Source: Verrucomicrobiaceae bacterium
Lineage (GTDB): Bacteria; Verrucomicrobiota; Verrucomicrobiia; Verrucomicrobiales; Verrucomicrobiaceae
DNA length: 64,000 nucleotides
Reading direction: 5' to 3'
Assembly: GCA_024232965.1 (NCBI GenBank)
Contig: JACKQF010000004.1
Location: forward strand, 496,001-560,000
Part shown: positions 35,101 through 44,342 of the stretch, one piece after another
Position numbering within the stretch: the first letter of the stretch is position 1
Layout of the letters: each line of letters starts with the position of its first letter
Translations under genes and position numbers: made by a program
The notes under the pieces: model-generated
Database searches by the model: none
What the model saw: the letters and a program-made list of their open reading frames with translations, nothing else
What the model was told of the DNA's origin: nothing

Positions 35101-36528
35101 ATGAAGTCACTCCCCTCAAATCCAACCCGCTGGTGGTTGCTGGCGTTGATGACCGTTGCATTCCTGGTGCGCGGGGGCTTTTTGCTGGTTCAGCATGATC
35201 ATCTTCGCGACGACGAAGACGGCTATCAAAACGTGGCAGAGGTGTTACGCAAAACTGGCACTCTGGGCTATGGCCTGACGGTGGATCCCGCCCACCTGAG
35301 TCCAAGTGCCCACCGTCCCCCGCTCTACCCGATCATGCTGGCGGCGGTGGCCAGCACTGAGGGCGGCATTTCCGTAGTGCGCATGGGGCTGCTAAATCTT
35401 ACCCTCGGAATGGCCACGATCTTGTGTGTCTGGCTACTCGGACGCGAAGTCGCCCCTGGACGCCCCCTCGTGGCAGCATTGGCCGCGCTCATGGTGACGC
35501 TGGATCCGCTGCTGCTCGATCGCAGTTCGCACGCGCTCACAGAGACCCCTGCGGCTCTTTTCGTTGCCCTATTTGGCTGGTTGGCAGCGCGGGCTGCAAG
35601 GAAGCGGTCCCCTGCCTGCTGGGGTTTCGCAGGGCTAGCTCTCGGACTAGGCGCTCTCTGCCGCCCGACCTTTTTGCCTGCGATCCTGCTAGCCGCCGGG
35701 GCTTTGCTCTTGGTTGGATGGGCTCGCCGCCACAAAGGGGGCTTCTCCTTCCGGCATGAATCAAGGTCCGCCGCAGCGCTGGTCCTGGGTGCAGCCTGCG
35801 CGCTGGCACCATGGGGCATACGAAACTACGCTGTCTTTGGCTCGCCGATTCTGACGACGACCCACGGAGGGCACACGCTGGTGCTTTCCAACGATCCTTC
35901 GTACCTGGAACACGTCCGCCAGTGGGGTGTGCACAGCGATTGGCAGTTCTCCTCCACCAACAAGTGGTTGGTGACTAGTGATCCCCTCTTTGCCGGACTC
36001 GACCCCGATGGTCCCGGCTACGCATCCCTCAGCCCGGAAGTGGAGATCGCGATGGACCGTCGCGCGGCCCAGATTGGCTGGGGATTCATCCGACAGGATG
36101 TCGAGGGCTTCTGCCAACTGCTCTTTGCCCGTTTTGCGCAGTTCTGGAAGCTGATGCCAGGTGAAATGCATCAAAATGAATCCCACGCCCAGTGGCTGAT
36201 GCGCTGCGCGATTGGTGTGTGGTATGGGATAGTACTGATCGGTGGACTTGGCCTATTTTTGAATCGACGCGAATCCTGGCTGTCCAGCCGTTTGTGGTGG
36301 GGACTGGCAGTGCTGGCTGCTTTTGTCGTTGTGCACGCCTTCTACTGGTCCGGAATGCGGATGCGGGCTCCACTGATGCCATGGCTCTGCATGCTCTCCG
36401 CAGCCGGAAGCGTGGCAGCAGCAGATTGGGTGCGGGAGGTGCTCGCGGCCAAACAAGAAGAGCTGTGGAACCTAAGGAAGCAGTTGGCAGAATTGATTCA
36501 GTCGCTTAGATTTATAGGTTTTCTATAA
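35101..36528 (+). CDS. GT39/ArnT-like membrane glycosyltransferase
   Basis: 475 residues with about ten membrane helices. The first periplasmic loop has RDDEDGYQNVAEVL, the acidic DE/DD motif that GT39/GT83 (PMT/ArnT) enzymes use for lipid-linked sugar donors. HRPPLYPIMLA follows, as in this family. The C-terminus ends in a coiled stretch (AKQEELWNLRKQLAELIQSL). It probably transfers a sugar from polyprenyl phosphate outside the membrane, decorating the polysaccharide or a protein. The acceptor is unknown. Confidence 0.82.
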   Translation: MKSLPSNPTRWWLLALMTVAFLVRGGFLLVQHDHLRDDEDGYQNVAEVLRKTGTLGYGLTVDPAHLSPSAHRPPLYPIMLAAVASTEGGISVVRMGLLNLTLGMATILCVWLLGREVAPGRPLVAALAALMVTLDPLLLDRSSHALTETPAALFVALFGWLAARAARKRSPACWGFAGLALGLGALCRPTFLPAILLAAGALLLVGWARRHKGGFSFRHESRSAAALVLGAACALAPWGIRNYAVFGSPILTTTHGGHTLVLSNDPSYLEHVRQWGVHSDWQFSSTNKWLVTSDPLFAGLDPDGPGYASLSPEVEIAMDRRAAQIGWGFIRQDVEGFCQLLFARFAQFWKLMPGEMHQNESHAQWLMRCAIGVWYGIVLIGGLGLFLNRRESWLSSRLWWGLAVLAAFVVVHAFYWSGMRMRAPLMPWLCMLSAAGSVAAADWVREVLAAKQEELWNLRKQLAELIQSLRFIGFL

Positions 36529-36575
36529 TTTCCATTCATCTAGCCTCGTGATCCGGGTCGCTGTTCTCCGGTAGC

Positions 36576-36594
36576 GGGGCATAATTCCTGCCCC
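36576..36594 (+). other. Hairpin upstream of the MurJ-like gene
   Basis: GGGGCA (36576-36581) pairs with TGCCCC (36589-36594) around a 7-base loop, three bases before the TTG at 36598. If TTG is the true start there would be no room for a ribosome-binding site, which argues for the ATG at 36652 or for translation regulated by this stem. Confidence 0.4.
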
Positions 36595-36597
36595 ACC

Positions 36598-38004
36598 TTG
36601 CCCTCCACCGTCACAACCGAAGTCCCTGCTCCAGGCCTGCTCTCCAGGCTCATGGGAAAGCGCGGACTGGGATTGCTGCGGGGATTTCTGACGGTCGCCG
36701 GACTGACGGTTCTGGGCAAAGTCGTCTCGTTTCTGAAAGATGCGCTGGTGGCGAGCTATCTGGGCACGGCGGATGCCATGGACGCGTACGCGCTGGCGTT
36801 CGGCTTGCTGACTTTTGTCGCCTCCGTGATCGGCGGGGGCATCCCTTCCTCATTCATGCCTGTCTATGCCGAGGTGCGCCACCGCCGCAGCATGCGCCGT
36901 GCCCAAAGACTGGCCCTCCAGTCCACGCTCGGCTACACGCTGCTGCTGGCGCTAGCCGGGGTGGTGATCTGGGTGGCAGCGCCGCGCTGCATAGAGTTGA
37001 TCGGCTCGGGTTTTTCTGCGGACAAGCAGCTGCTGGCGACGCGGTTGATCCGTGGTCTGGTGCCCTTCATGATTGGGTTCGGGCTTACGATCCAGCTGGG
37101 TGCCTGGCTGCGGGCTGAGCGGAAATTTGCGCTGGCTGCGGGCACCCCGATGATGGTTCCAGTGCTGATCATCGTGACCTTGCTCTGGGTCGGTCATCAT
37201 TCAGACGTCTGGACACTGACGCTCGCTACGATCCTGGGCGTAGGACTTCAATGCTTATTGCTGACCTACGGCGTGTGGCGGGAGGCCTCTGGCAGCGGCC
37301 TGCGTGTGGCCCGCCTGTGGCTACGCGAACCCAGGACAAGCCGTGTGCTGAGCGATGCGCTGCCCTACATGCTGGCGGGAGTGATTCACAGCAGTGTAAC
37401 GGTGGTAGACCAATCGATGGCGGCGCAACTGCACTCTGGCTCCGTGGCGGTGCTGAGCTATGCCGACAAAATCTGCGGAATGATCCTGGCGCTGACCGCT
37501 GTGCCTGCAACGGAGGTGCTTTTCCCTCACTTCGCAGAGATGGTTGCCAAGGGCGAATGGGCCGGGCTGCGTCAGCATCTGCGGCGCTCATGCATGGTCG
37601 TGGTTGCAGTGGCTCTGCCAATGGTGGCCGCCATCTATCTGCTCGCCCCCTGGGTGGTGTCTGTCATGTTTGAACGGGGAGCGTTTGGACCAGCCGATAC
37701 CGAGCGCGTGGCGCACATCCTGCGTTACGCAATTTTCCAGGTACCGTTCTTTATCCTGGGAGGCTTGCTTTCACGAGTTCTGGTGACCCTGCAATCGGCG
37801 CGACTGGTGCTGATTGTCTCCGCCGTGGCGATGGTCTTCAATGCCGGACTTAATGCGCTTTTGATGCGCTGGCTCGGGCTCGCAGGCATCGCGCTCTCCA
37901 CCGTCTTCGTCACCTTTCTGCTGGCGATGTTGGTGGGCAGCCTGGTCATCTGGCAGATCCGAGTGCGTGAACGAGGCGAACAGGAGGCGCCACGACCCTC
38001 ATGA
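36598..38004 (+). CDS. MurJ/MOP-family lipid-linked oligosaccharide flippase
   Basis: 468 residues from TTG 36598, or 450 from ATG 36652. About twelve to fourteen membrane helices with MurJ-like blocks: VLGKVVSFLKDALVASYLGTADAMDAYALAF, GGGIPSSFMPVYAEV, and VMFERGAFGPADTERVAHILRYAIFQVPFF. MurJ flips lipid II, but a copy inside a polysaccharide locus probably flips the locus's own undecaprenyl-linked repeat unit (a Wzx role). The ambiguity in start matters because a hairpin lies right before the TTG. It overlaps the next gene by four bases (ATGA). Confidence 0.88.
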   Translation: MPSTVTTEVPAPGLLSRLMGKRGLGLLRGFLTVAGLTVLGKVVSFLKDALVASYLGTADAMDAYALAFGLLTFVASVIGGGIPSSFMPVYAEVRHRRSMRRAQRLALQSTLGYTLLLALAGVVIWVAAPRCIELIGSGFSADKQLLATRLIRGLVPFMIGFGLTIQLGAWLRAERKFALAAGTPMMVPVLIIVTLLWVGHHSDVWTLTLATILGVGLQCLLLTYGVWREASGSGLRVARLWLREPRTSRVLSDALPYMLAGVIHSSVTVVDQSMAAQLHSGSVAVLSYADKICGMILALTAVPATEVLFPHFAEMVAKGEWAGLRQHLRRSCMVVVAVALPMVAAIYLLAPWVVSVMFERGAFGPADTERVAHILRYAIFQVPFFILGGLLSRVLVTLQSARLVLIVSAVAMVFNAGLNALLMRWLGLAGIALSTVFVTFLLAMLVGSLVIWQIRVRERGEQEAPRPS

Positions 38005-39242
38005 CGACAAGCGCAGCAGAACGCCGCAGCCTTTGGGCACAAAAATGGCTTCCCTGGTTGGTGGCGCTGTTTTGGGTACCTTTCCTTACCCGGGCGATCC
38101 ACTGGAGCTATGAGCATGGCACCGTGCCGCTGAAACCACGCGATCTGACCCTGCTGGGCATTGCGGTGGTCTCTCTCTTCACCTTGCTGTCACGTCCCCG
38201 CTTTAGCATCTTCAGCCTCCTTTGGCTGGCGATCCCGATGCTGAAAATCATGGACGCGGGGTTCCTGATGCGCTTTGAAAACAAGATCGAAGGAGATCAC
38301 TCGGTCTTCGTCATGAGCTTGATCTCAACGATGCTGATCAGCCTCGGGCTTGTCTTCCCACTTTCAGCACCTAACTGGCGACGCGTCGTGGTGCCAGTCT
38401 GCATCGGCACGATCTGTATCATCACCGCATCGATCATTTACGAGTGGCTGGGCTTCGGCAATTACACCAAGATTCCAGGCCGCATGTCGGGCTTTCCAGT
38501 GGATCCCAACGCAGGTCCCATCACGATTTGCCTAGCCCTGGGAATTCTCTTCACTGTCCGCCCCAAGTTTTGGCACAACATGGCCATCGCAGCCATTGCG
38601 GCACCCGGCGTGGTGATGACGCTCAGCCGCAGTGGCATGGCCGTTTTCATCGTCTTAATCTTTGCCTACGCCATGATGAACTTGCGGCATCATTTCGTCA
38701 GCATTCTCCTCATCGGCGTACTGGGCCTGCCTCTCGTGGCGTCCGGACTGATGATGCTCGCAGGTGCAAAATCCCGTGAAGGCGTCGTGCGTAACAGCAA
38801 CGTCGCAGACCGTATCGAGGCTATTTTCTCCCTCGACTTTGACCGCATCAAAAGTGCCGAGCGCGGCAAGGATCTCGCCGACGGATGGGAGGCGGTGGGC
38901 CACTCCCCCGCCTTTGGTTACGGCACCGGATCAGGCAACGTGCGATGGATGCCGCACAATCAATTCGTCGCCATCTGGCTGGATATCGGGCTTTTGGGGG
39001 TGCTGGTATATGCCTTCACTCTCCTGCTAGTGACGGTGCGCTGTGTGATGAAGCGCGGAGAGGGCATGTTCTGCCTCATCCCCTTGTGGCTCTATGTTCC
39101 GTGTAGCCAGACACTCTTTGAAACGCCGATGTATCTGATGACGGGAGCCGTGGCCGCCAGTGTCCTCTATGAACATCGCTTCAGCTTTTCGCTCTGGGGC
39201 CAACGTCGCGTCGCTACCAATTCATGGGCCGCCACTTCATAG
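38001..39242 (+). CDS. O-antigen ligase/polymerase-family membrane protein
   Basis: 413 residues with about eleven membrane helices and one large periplasmic loop (about 260-315: SREGVVRNSNVADRIEAIFSLDFDRI, then FGYGTGSGNVRWMPHNQFVAIWLDIGLLG). The Arg-rich loop followed by HNQFVAIWLDIGLLG matches the Wzy_C/WaaL pattern, where the His and Arg are catalytic. It either polymerises repeat units or ligates the chain to an acceptor. The ATGA overlap with the flippase gene implies translational coupling. Exosortase-associated loci often carry such ligases. Confidence 0.88.
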   Translation: MTTSAAERRSLWAQKWLPWLVALFWVPFLTRAIHWSYEHGTVPLKPRDLTLLGIAVVSLFTLLSRPRFSIFSLLWLAIPMLKIMDAGFLMRFENKIEGDHSVFVMSLISTMLISLGLVFPLSAPNWRRVVVPVCIGTICIITASIIYEWLGFGNYTKIPGRMSGFPVDPNAGPITICLALGILFTVRPKFWHNMAIAAIAAPGVVMTLSRSGMAVFIVLIFAYAMMNLRHHFVSILLIGVLGLPLVASGLMMLAGAKSREGVVRNSNVADRIEAIFSLDFDRIKSAERGKDLADGWEAVGHSPAFGYGTGSGNVRWMPHNQFVAIWLDIGLLGVLVYAFTLLLVTVRCVMKRGEGMFCLIPLWLYVPCSQTLFETPMYLMTGAVAASVLYEHRFSFSLWGQRRVATNSWAATS

Positions 39243-39282
39243 CGATGGCTCCTTCTCCACCATTATTTGAATATCCCTGTCC

Positions 39283-40407
39283 TTGACCGATCCCCATCAA
39301 CCCCAGCGCCTGCGCCTAGCCTTCCTGATCCGAGACCTCGGATTTGGCGGGGCGCAGCGTCAACTCATCGCGCTGGCCAGCAGGCTGCCACGCGATGAAT
39401 TTGATGTAGCAGTGGTGCATTTTTACGGCGGTGGCTTGGCAGCCGATCTTGAGGCTGCCGGGGTGCGTTGCATCTTAGCTGGAAAAAAGAGCCGCTGGGA
39501 TCTGTTAGGTTTCATTGGCAGACTGAGACGCTGTCTGGCGGAATTTCAGCCAGATATCGTACATGGATATTTGGCCGAATCCAATCTCATGGCGCTCTGG
39601 CTGCGCCCATGGTGTGGTCAACCGAAGGTCGTGTGGGGCCTGCGCGACTCGCAGAGCGATGGCGACCACTGGGGTGTGCTCGGCCGGCTGAGCGCGTGGC
39701 TGAATCAGACGTTGGCACCAAGAGCAGACCTGATCATCGCGAATTCGCAGGCCGGTCGAGACTACTACACCCAGCGCGGACATCCGGCAGAAAAGACCAT
39801 TGTCATCCCCAATGGAATCGATACGAACCGCTTCGTGCCCGGAGAAAAAACAGGCGCTGATTTCGTGATCGGTCATGTCGCGCGACTGCATCCGATGAAG
39901 GATCACGAGACCTTTCTGCGAGCCCTTCCCGAGGTCTTCAAGGCTCTACCAAAAGCACGCGTGATGCTGATGGGCTCCATTGGGGACGCCGGCTACGCAG
40001 AACGTATGAAGGCTCTGGCGACTGAACTCGGGCTTGATGACCGGCTCCAGTGGTTGCCAGCGCAACCCGCGATGGAGTTGGTCTATCCACAACTCGATGT
40101 GGTGGTTTCATCATCCAGTTTTGGCGAGGGATTTTCCAACGTGCTTGGCGAGGCCATGTCTTGTGGTATCCCCGCCATCGCCAGCGATGTGGGCGATTCC
40201 GCAATGATCGTTGGCGATTGCGGATCGGTCTTCCCAATCAAAGCCTCCACAAATCTTGCGCGGCAACTAATTGCGCTGGGTAACACACCACCAGCCACGC
40301 GCACCGAATTATCAAGACGATGCCGTGCCCGTATCGTCGATCACTTTTCGATGCGCCATTTGGTCACCAAAACCACAACCGCGCTGCAGGCGCTCTGTGC
40401 CCAATGA
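39283..40407 (+). CDS. GT4 family glycosyltransferase (first copy)
   Basis: 374 residues with a GT-B fold. The N-terminal domain begins LRLAFLIRDLGFGGAQRQLIALA. The C-terminal nucleotide-sugar site carries VIGHVARLHPMKDHETFLRAL and the E-x7-E motif in FGEGFSNVLGEAMSCGIPAIASDVGDS. It starts with TTG at 39283; no better start precedes the conserved N-terminus. It overlaps the next GT4 gene by four bases (ATGA). The two GT4 enzymes are similar in motif layout and may be paralogues acting on successive sugars. Confidence 0.9.
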   Translation: MTDPHQPQRLRLAFLIRDLGFGGAQRQLIALASRLPRDEFDVAVVHFYGGGLAADLEAAGVRCILAGKKSRWDLLGFIGRLRRCLAEFQPDIVHGYLAESNLMALWLRPWCGQPKVVWGLRDSQSDGDHWGVLGRLSAWLNQTLAPRADLIIANSQAGRDYYTQRGHPAEKTIVIPNGIDTNRFVPGEKTGADFVIGHVARLHPMKDHETFLRALPEVFKALPKARVMLMGSIGDAGYAERMKALATELGLDDRLQWLPAQPAMELVYPQLDVVVSSSSFGEGFSNVLGEAMSCGIPAIASDVGDSAMIVGDCGSVFPIKASTNLARQLIALGNTPPATRTELSRRCRARIVDHFSMRHLVTKTTTALQALCAQ

Positions 40408-41582
40408 CTGCCCCCATCGCACAGCCTCAACGCATTCTCTTCATCATCGCCGGACTCGGTGCGGGTGGCGCAGAGGCTGTGCTGTCGCAACTGGTGCGCG
40501 GCCTCGACCCACAACGTTTCGACCCCTGCGTCATCTCGTTCACGCCCGGCGGTCGCCACGGTGATGCCATGCGTGCAGCGGGTGTGGATGTGCAGGATCT
40601 CGGCATGAAACCCGGCCTACCAACACCAGGCGGACTTTGGCGGATGCTGCGCATCGCGCGTGAGTTCAAGCCAGACCTGCTCTGCGGCTGGATGCAGCAT
40701 GGCAATCTGGCTGCATCGGTGCTGCGCCCGTGGCTACCTGGCAAACCACCGATCCTATGGAATGTGCGGCAGGCAGTCTATTCACTCGGCTTTGAGAAAC
40801 GCTCCGCCGCATTGCTCATCTCACTGCTGCGCTGGCTATCGCGACGACCCGCCGCCATCATTTGCAATTCCTCCGTCGCTGCCGAGCAATTGGAACAAAT
40901 CGGCTACAGCATGAAGCATCGCCGAGTCATCGCGAACGGCTTCAACCCAGACCTCTTCCGGCCGGATAGCGCCGCCAGATCAAGTCTCCGCGGGGAACTT
41001 GGACTCCCAGTAGAAGCCAAGCTGATTGGCCGCATCGGGCGCAATGACTCTCAAAAGGACAACGGCATGTTCCTCCGTGCGATGGCAGAACTGGTCCCGC
41101 AAAGAGAAGACCTGCACATCGTCATGGCCGGAAGCGGAATCGAACCAGGGCGCGAACCACTCGCAACCGAGCTGCAACCCCATGCCGCCGTGCTAAATGG
41201 CAGACTGCATTTACTGGGCGAGCGCAGCGATGTGCCACGCGTGACAGCCGCACTCGATATCTCCGTCTCCTCCTCTTTCACCGAGGGCTTCCCCAACGTC
41301 GTTGGCGAAGCCATGGCCTGCGGCGTGCCCCCGATCGCGACCGACGTGGGGGATGCCGACCTACTCATGGGACAAAGCGGCATTTGCATTCCTGCCCGCG
41401 ATTCCGCAGCACTGGTCTCTGCCTGCACACGCCTCCTCGACATGCCGGAAGCGGAAAGAACTGACGTTCAGCACGCCGCCCGGCAACGCATCATTGATCA
41501 ATTTTCCATCCAGTCCATGATCGAAAAGTTCCAGTCCTTGTTCACTTCAATCTCCCAGACGTCCTCGGACATTCGTCATTAG
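40404..41582 (+). CDS. GT4 family glycosyltransferase (second copy)
   Basis: 392 residues. The Rossmann start is RILFIIAGLGAGGAEAVLSQL. The donor site has LIGRIGRNDSQKDNGMFLRAM and the E-x7-E motif in FTEGFPNVVGEAMACGVPPIATDVGDAD. The ATG at 40404 overlaps the previous stop (ATGA), which decides this start over the longer frame. It is a cytoplasmic enzyme adding a sugar to the lipid-linked repeat unit. A short direct repeat lies between it and asnB. Confidence 0.9.
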   Translation: MTAPIAQPQRILFIIAGLGAGGAEAVLSQLVRGLDPQRFDPCVISFTPGGRHGDAMRAAGVDVQDLGMKPGLPTPGGLWRMLRIAREFKPDLLCGWMQHGNLAASVLRPWLPGKPPILWNVRQAVYSLGFEKRSAALLISLLRWLSRRPAAIICNSSVAAEQLEQIGYSMKHRRVIANGFNPDLFRPDSAARSSLRGELGLPVEAKLIGRIGRNDSQKDNGMFLRAMAELVPQREDLHIVMAGSGIEPGREPLATELQPHAAVLNGRLHLLGERSDVPRVTAALDISVSSSFTEGFPNVVGEAMACGVPPIATDVGDADLLMGQSGICIPARDSAALVSACTRLLDMPEAERTDVQHAARQRIIDQFSIQSMIEKFQSLFTSISQTSSDIRH

Positions 41583-41602
41583 TCATTCCCCATTCGTCAT
41601 TA
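41570..41602 (+). repeat. Short direct repeat CATTCGTCATTA
   Basis: CATTCGTCATTA occurs at 41570-41581 and 41591-41602, with a related AGTCATTCCC between. The first copy forms the last codons and stop of the GT4 gene. The repeat extends to 5 bases before the asnB start, so it occupies the place of a ribosome-binding site. It looks like a small slippage-type repeat rather than a mobile element. Confidence 0.6.
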
Positions 41603-41606
41603 TCTC

Positions 41607-43556
41607 ATGTGTGGCATCGCCGGATTTTTCTCACCACCTAGCTCAACCGCAGAATCGCTGACCAGCACTCTGCAGGCCATGACGGATGCCATCGTGCATC
41701 GCGGTCCCGATGATGGCGGCCACTGGGTGGATCCGGAATGCGGCATCGCGCTCGGCCATCGGCGCCTATCCATCCTCGATCTATCGCCATTGGGTCACCA
41801 GCCGATGACCTCAGCAGACGGTCGCTACATCATGGTCTTCAATGGCGAGGTGTACAACTTCCAAGACCTGCGGGCGGAGTTGGGGACGCTCGGCCACTCG
41901 TGGAAAGGCCACTCCGACACGGAGGTCATGCTGGCCGCCATGGTGCAGTGGGGCATCGATGTAGCTACCACTCGCTTCAACGGCATGTTCGCTTTTGCCG
42001 TCTGGGACAAGCAAGAGCGCGCCCTGCATCTGGGCCGCGATCGCCTTGGCGAAAAGCCGCTCTACTACGGTTGGGTCGGTGATTCGTTCGTATTTTGCTC
42101 TGAGCTGAAAAGCCTGCGCGCCTTCCCAGGGTTCGAGCGCAACGTTGACCGTGCCTCGCTGACACAGCTCCTACGCTTCAACTACGTCCCCGATCCACAT
42201 TGCATTTTTCAAGGCCTGCACAAGCTACCACCGGGCGGCCTGATCTCGCTTCAACAGCCGACGGATCGACCAGAGCCAAGACTCTACTGGGCCTTGCGCG
42301 ATGTCATCCAGCGCGGCATGGCCAAGCCATTCGTAGGCACTGAGGCAGAGGCGACAGACCGGCTGGAAGAACTGCTGACCCAATCGGTCAAGCAGCGCAT
42401 GATCGCCGACGTACCGCTTGGTGCCTTCCTTTCCGGTGGCATCGATTCATCACTGATCGTTGCACTGATGCAATCGCAGAGCACCCGGCCCGTGCGCACT
42501 TTCACCATCGGCTTCCACGAAAAAGATCACAACGAGGCCCACTTCGCCAAAGAAGTCGCGCGGCATTTGAAAACCGATCACACGGAGCTCTACGTTACCG
42601 GACAAGACGCGCTCGACGTGATCCCCAGCCTACCAGACCTCTACGACGAACCCTTTGGCGACTACTCACAGATCCCCACCTACCTTGTCTGCAAAATGGC
42701 GCGCGAGCACGTCACTGTCGCCCTCAGTGGCGATGCCGGAGACGAGCTCTTTGGCGGCTACGAGCGCTACTTTGTCGGTCGCAGTCTATGGAGCAAATTC
42801 GCCTGGATGCCTGGCCCACTCCGCCAGGCTTTGGCGGCGAGCATGACGATGTTGCCCGCAGGTTTTTGGAATGGTCTCGGTGTCGCAGCTCGTCCCATTT
42901 TGCCAGAGCGCTTCAGACAAATTCCCTTCGGCGACAAATTGCACAAGCTCGCGGAAGTGGTCGGTGCTCCCGGCATGGAGACCCTGTATTTGAATCTGAT
43001 GTCGCACTGGAAGAGCCCCGCAGACATCGTGATCCAGGGGGATGATCGCCCCACATCCATCACCGACAAAACCGGTTGGCCGGATGTCACCGATTTCACG
43101 CATCGCATGATGCACCTGGACATGGAGACCTATCTCCCTGGCGATATCCTCGTGAAGGTGGATCGCGCCGCTATGGGCGTGAGCCTTGAGACACGCGTGC
43201 CCCTGCTAGATCAACACGTCATGGAGTTCGCCTGGACGGTGCCCTACTCCATGAAGGTCAAAAACAACAAGGGCAAATGGCTGATGCGGGAGGTGCTCTA
43301 CAAGCACGTCCCCCGGGCACTGATCGATCGTCCGAAGCGTGGCTTTGGTATTCCTCTGGACGTCTGGCTGCGCGGACCGCTGCGCGATTGGGCCGAGAAC
43401 CTCCTGGACGAAAACCGCCTGAAACAAGAAGGTTACTTCCACGCAGCACCGCTGCGCCAAAAGTGGCGCGAGCACCTTTCCGGCACTCGCAATTGGCAGT
43501 TCTACCTCTGGGAAGTGCTGATGTTCCAGGCCTGGCTAGATCGCTGGCGGGCCTAG
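41607..43556 (+). CDS. asnB: Glutamine-hydrolysing asparagine synthase-type amidotransferase
   Basis: 649 residues. Cys2 after Met (MCGIAGFF) is the glutaminase nucleophile, with GHRRLSILDLSPLGHQPM and FNGEVYN in the same domain. The synthetase domain has the PP-loop LSGGIDSSLIVALM, then SGDAGDELFGGYERY and KVDRAAMGVSLETRVPLLD. At the end of a polysaccharide locus such enzymes often amidate a sugar rather than make asparagine; XrtA/PEP-CTERM loci carry this type. An exosortase lies 21 kb upstream. So the local substrate could be a uronic acid of the polymer (inference); bulk asparagine synthesis is the alternative. Confidence 0.92.
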   Translation: MCGIAGFFSPPSSTAESLTSTLQAMTDAIVHRGPDDGGHWVDPECGIALGHRRLSILDLSPLGHQPMTSADGRYIMVFNGEVYNFQDLRAELGTLGHSWKGHSDTEVMLAAMVQWGIDVATTRFNGMFAFAVWDKQERALHLGRDRLGEKPLYYGWVGDSFVFCSELKSLRAFPGFERNVDRASLTQLLRFNYVPDPHCIFQGLHKLPPGGLISLQQPTDRPEPRLYWALRDVIQRGMAKPFVGTEAEATDRLEELLTQSVKQRMIADVPLGAFLSGGIDSSLIVALMQSQSTRPVRTFTIGFHEKDHNEAHFAKEVARHLKTDHTELYVTGQDALDVIPSLPDLYDEPFGDYSQIPTYLVCKMAREHVTVALSGDAGDELFGGYERYFVGRSLWSKFAWMPGPLRQALAASMTMLPAGFWNGLGVAARPILPERFRQIPFGDKLHKLAEVVGAPGMETLYLNLMSHWKSPADIVIQGDDRPTSITDKTGWPDVTDFTHRMMHLDMETYLPGDILVKVDRAAMGVSLETRVPLLDQHVMEFAWTVPYSMKVKNNKGKWLMREVLYKHVPRALIDRPKRGFGIPLDVWLRGPLRDWAENLLDENRLKQEGYFHAAPLRQKWREHLSGTRNWQFYLWEVLMFQAWLDRWRA

Positions 43557-44275
43557 CCCTTCACGCGCCAATGCGCACCAGAGCTCAGCTTCACCTTCCA
43601 GCCATCCAGATGGCCGTTGGAGTAATCGGTTTTTCCCGTCGCTCCCACCATCCAGATGCCCGTAGCTTTTTTCCACAGGTCACTCATGCTTTCACCCGTG
43701 TGGCAGCCCCAGCTTTGGCAAAAGGCGTTTGGAGCAAAGGCACTGGAGTGAATCCGCGATAAATCGTTCTGATGCAGCCATGACGACGATGCCCCATACA
43801 CGGCGGAGCTGTAATCGAACATGAAGCAGTACTTGTTGGAGTGCCCAAAGTACTCGAAGCCGATAACTTTGTTGCTGCGACGATTGGAGCCGCTGTTGAT
43901 GTAGTTGATGACTTCACCCCCGGAGCTAAACCAGACCACCTTGAGGTTGTACTTCGCTTGCTTCTCCTGGATCCAAGACGTGTAGGGCTTGCTGTCCGCA
44001 GCGGAGCGCCGCAGGTATCCATCGCGATACACGAGCCAAGTGATGGGCAGATTTGGCTGGGTCGAACGCAGGTCCTTCACACGGGTCATCGCAGCCGCGA
44101 TGAAGTTTGCCCACCAGCGATCATGCTGCTCGCCAGGCTTGCGAAGATCCTCCCACTGCCGCGCTGCCGGACCGCCACTGACGATGATGTACTCGCCGCC
44201 CTGCGCGGAGGTCATGGAGACGAAGAACAGGAGGCTGAAGAGCCCGGTGATGAGAAATTGGAAGGGACGATGCAT
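43553..44275 (-). CDS. Secreted caspase/CHAT-fold-like protein (predicted)
   Basis: 240 residues with a signal peptide (about 4-24, cut after TSAQ). The sequence alternates hydrophobic strands and helices: EYIIVSGG, ITWLVYRDGYL, KVVWFSSGGEVINYIN, KVIGFEYFGHSNKYC, and AFCQSWGCHTGESMSDLW. A conserved-looking His145 after a strand (FGHS) and Cys191 in WGCHTGES resemble the His-Cys dyad of clan CD peptidases (caspase, gingipain, CHAT), where the His sits in HG and the Cys in AC. I cannot confirm the fold. The start at 44275 gives the signal peptide. It overlaps the convergent asnB by four bases. Confidence 0.6.
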   Translation of the reverse strand: MHRPFQFLITGLFSLLFFVSMTSAQGGEYIIVSGGPAARQWEDLRKPGEQHDRWWANFIAAAMTRVKDLRSTQPNLPITWLVYRDGYLRRSAADSKPYTSWIQEKQAKYNLKVVWFSSGGEVINYINSGSNRRSNKVIGFEYFGHSNKYCFMFDYSSAVYGASSSWLHQNDLSRIHSSAFAPNAFCQSWGCHTGESMSDLWKKATGIWMVGATGKTDYSNGHLDGWKVKLSSGAHWRVKG

Positions 44276-44342
44276 AACAATGCGCGGTGGGTGTAGGGGC
44301 AATACTATCCGGAGATTCGGAACTGGCAAGGGCCGCCCATCC

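Noticed and set aside
41570..41602. CATTCGTCATTA copies as a CRISPR or mobile repeat
   Set aside because: Only two full copies, 9 bases apart, with no unique spacer or terminal repeats; better explained by local slippage.
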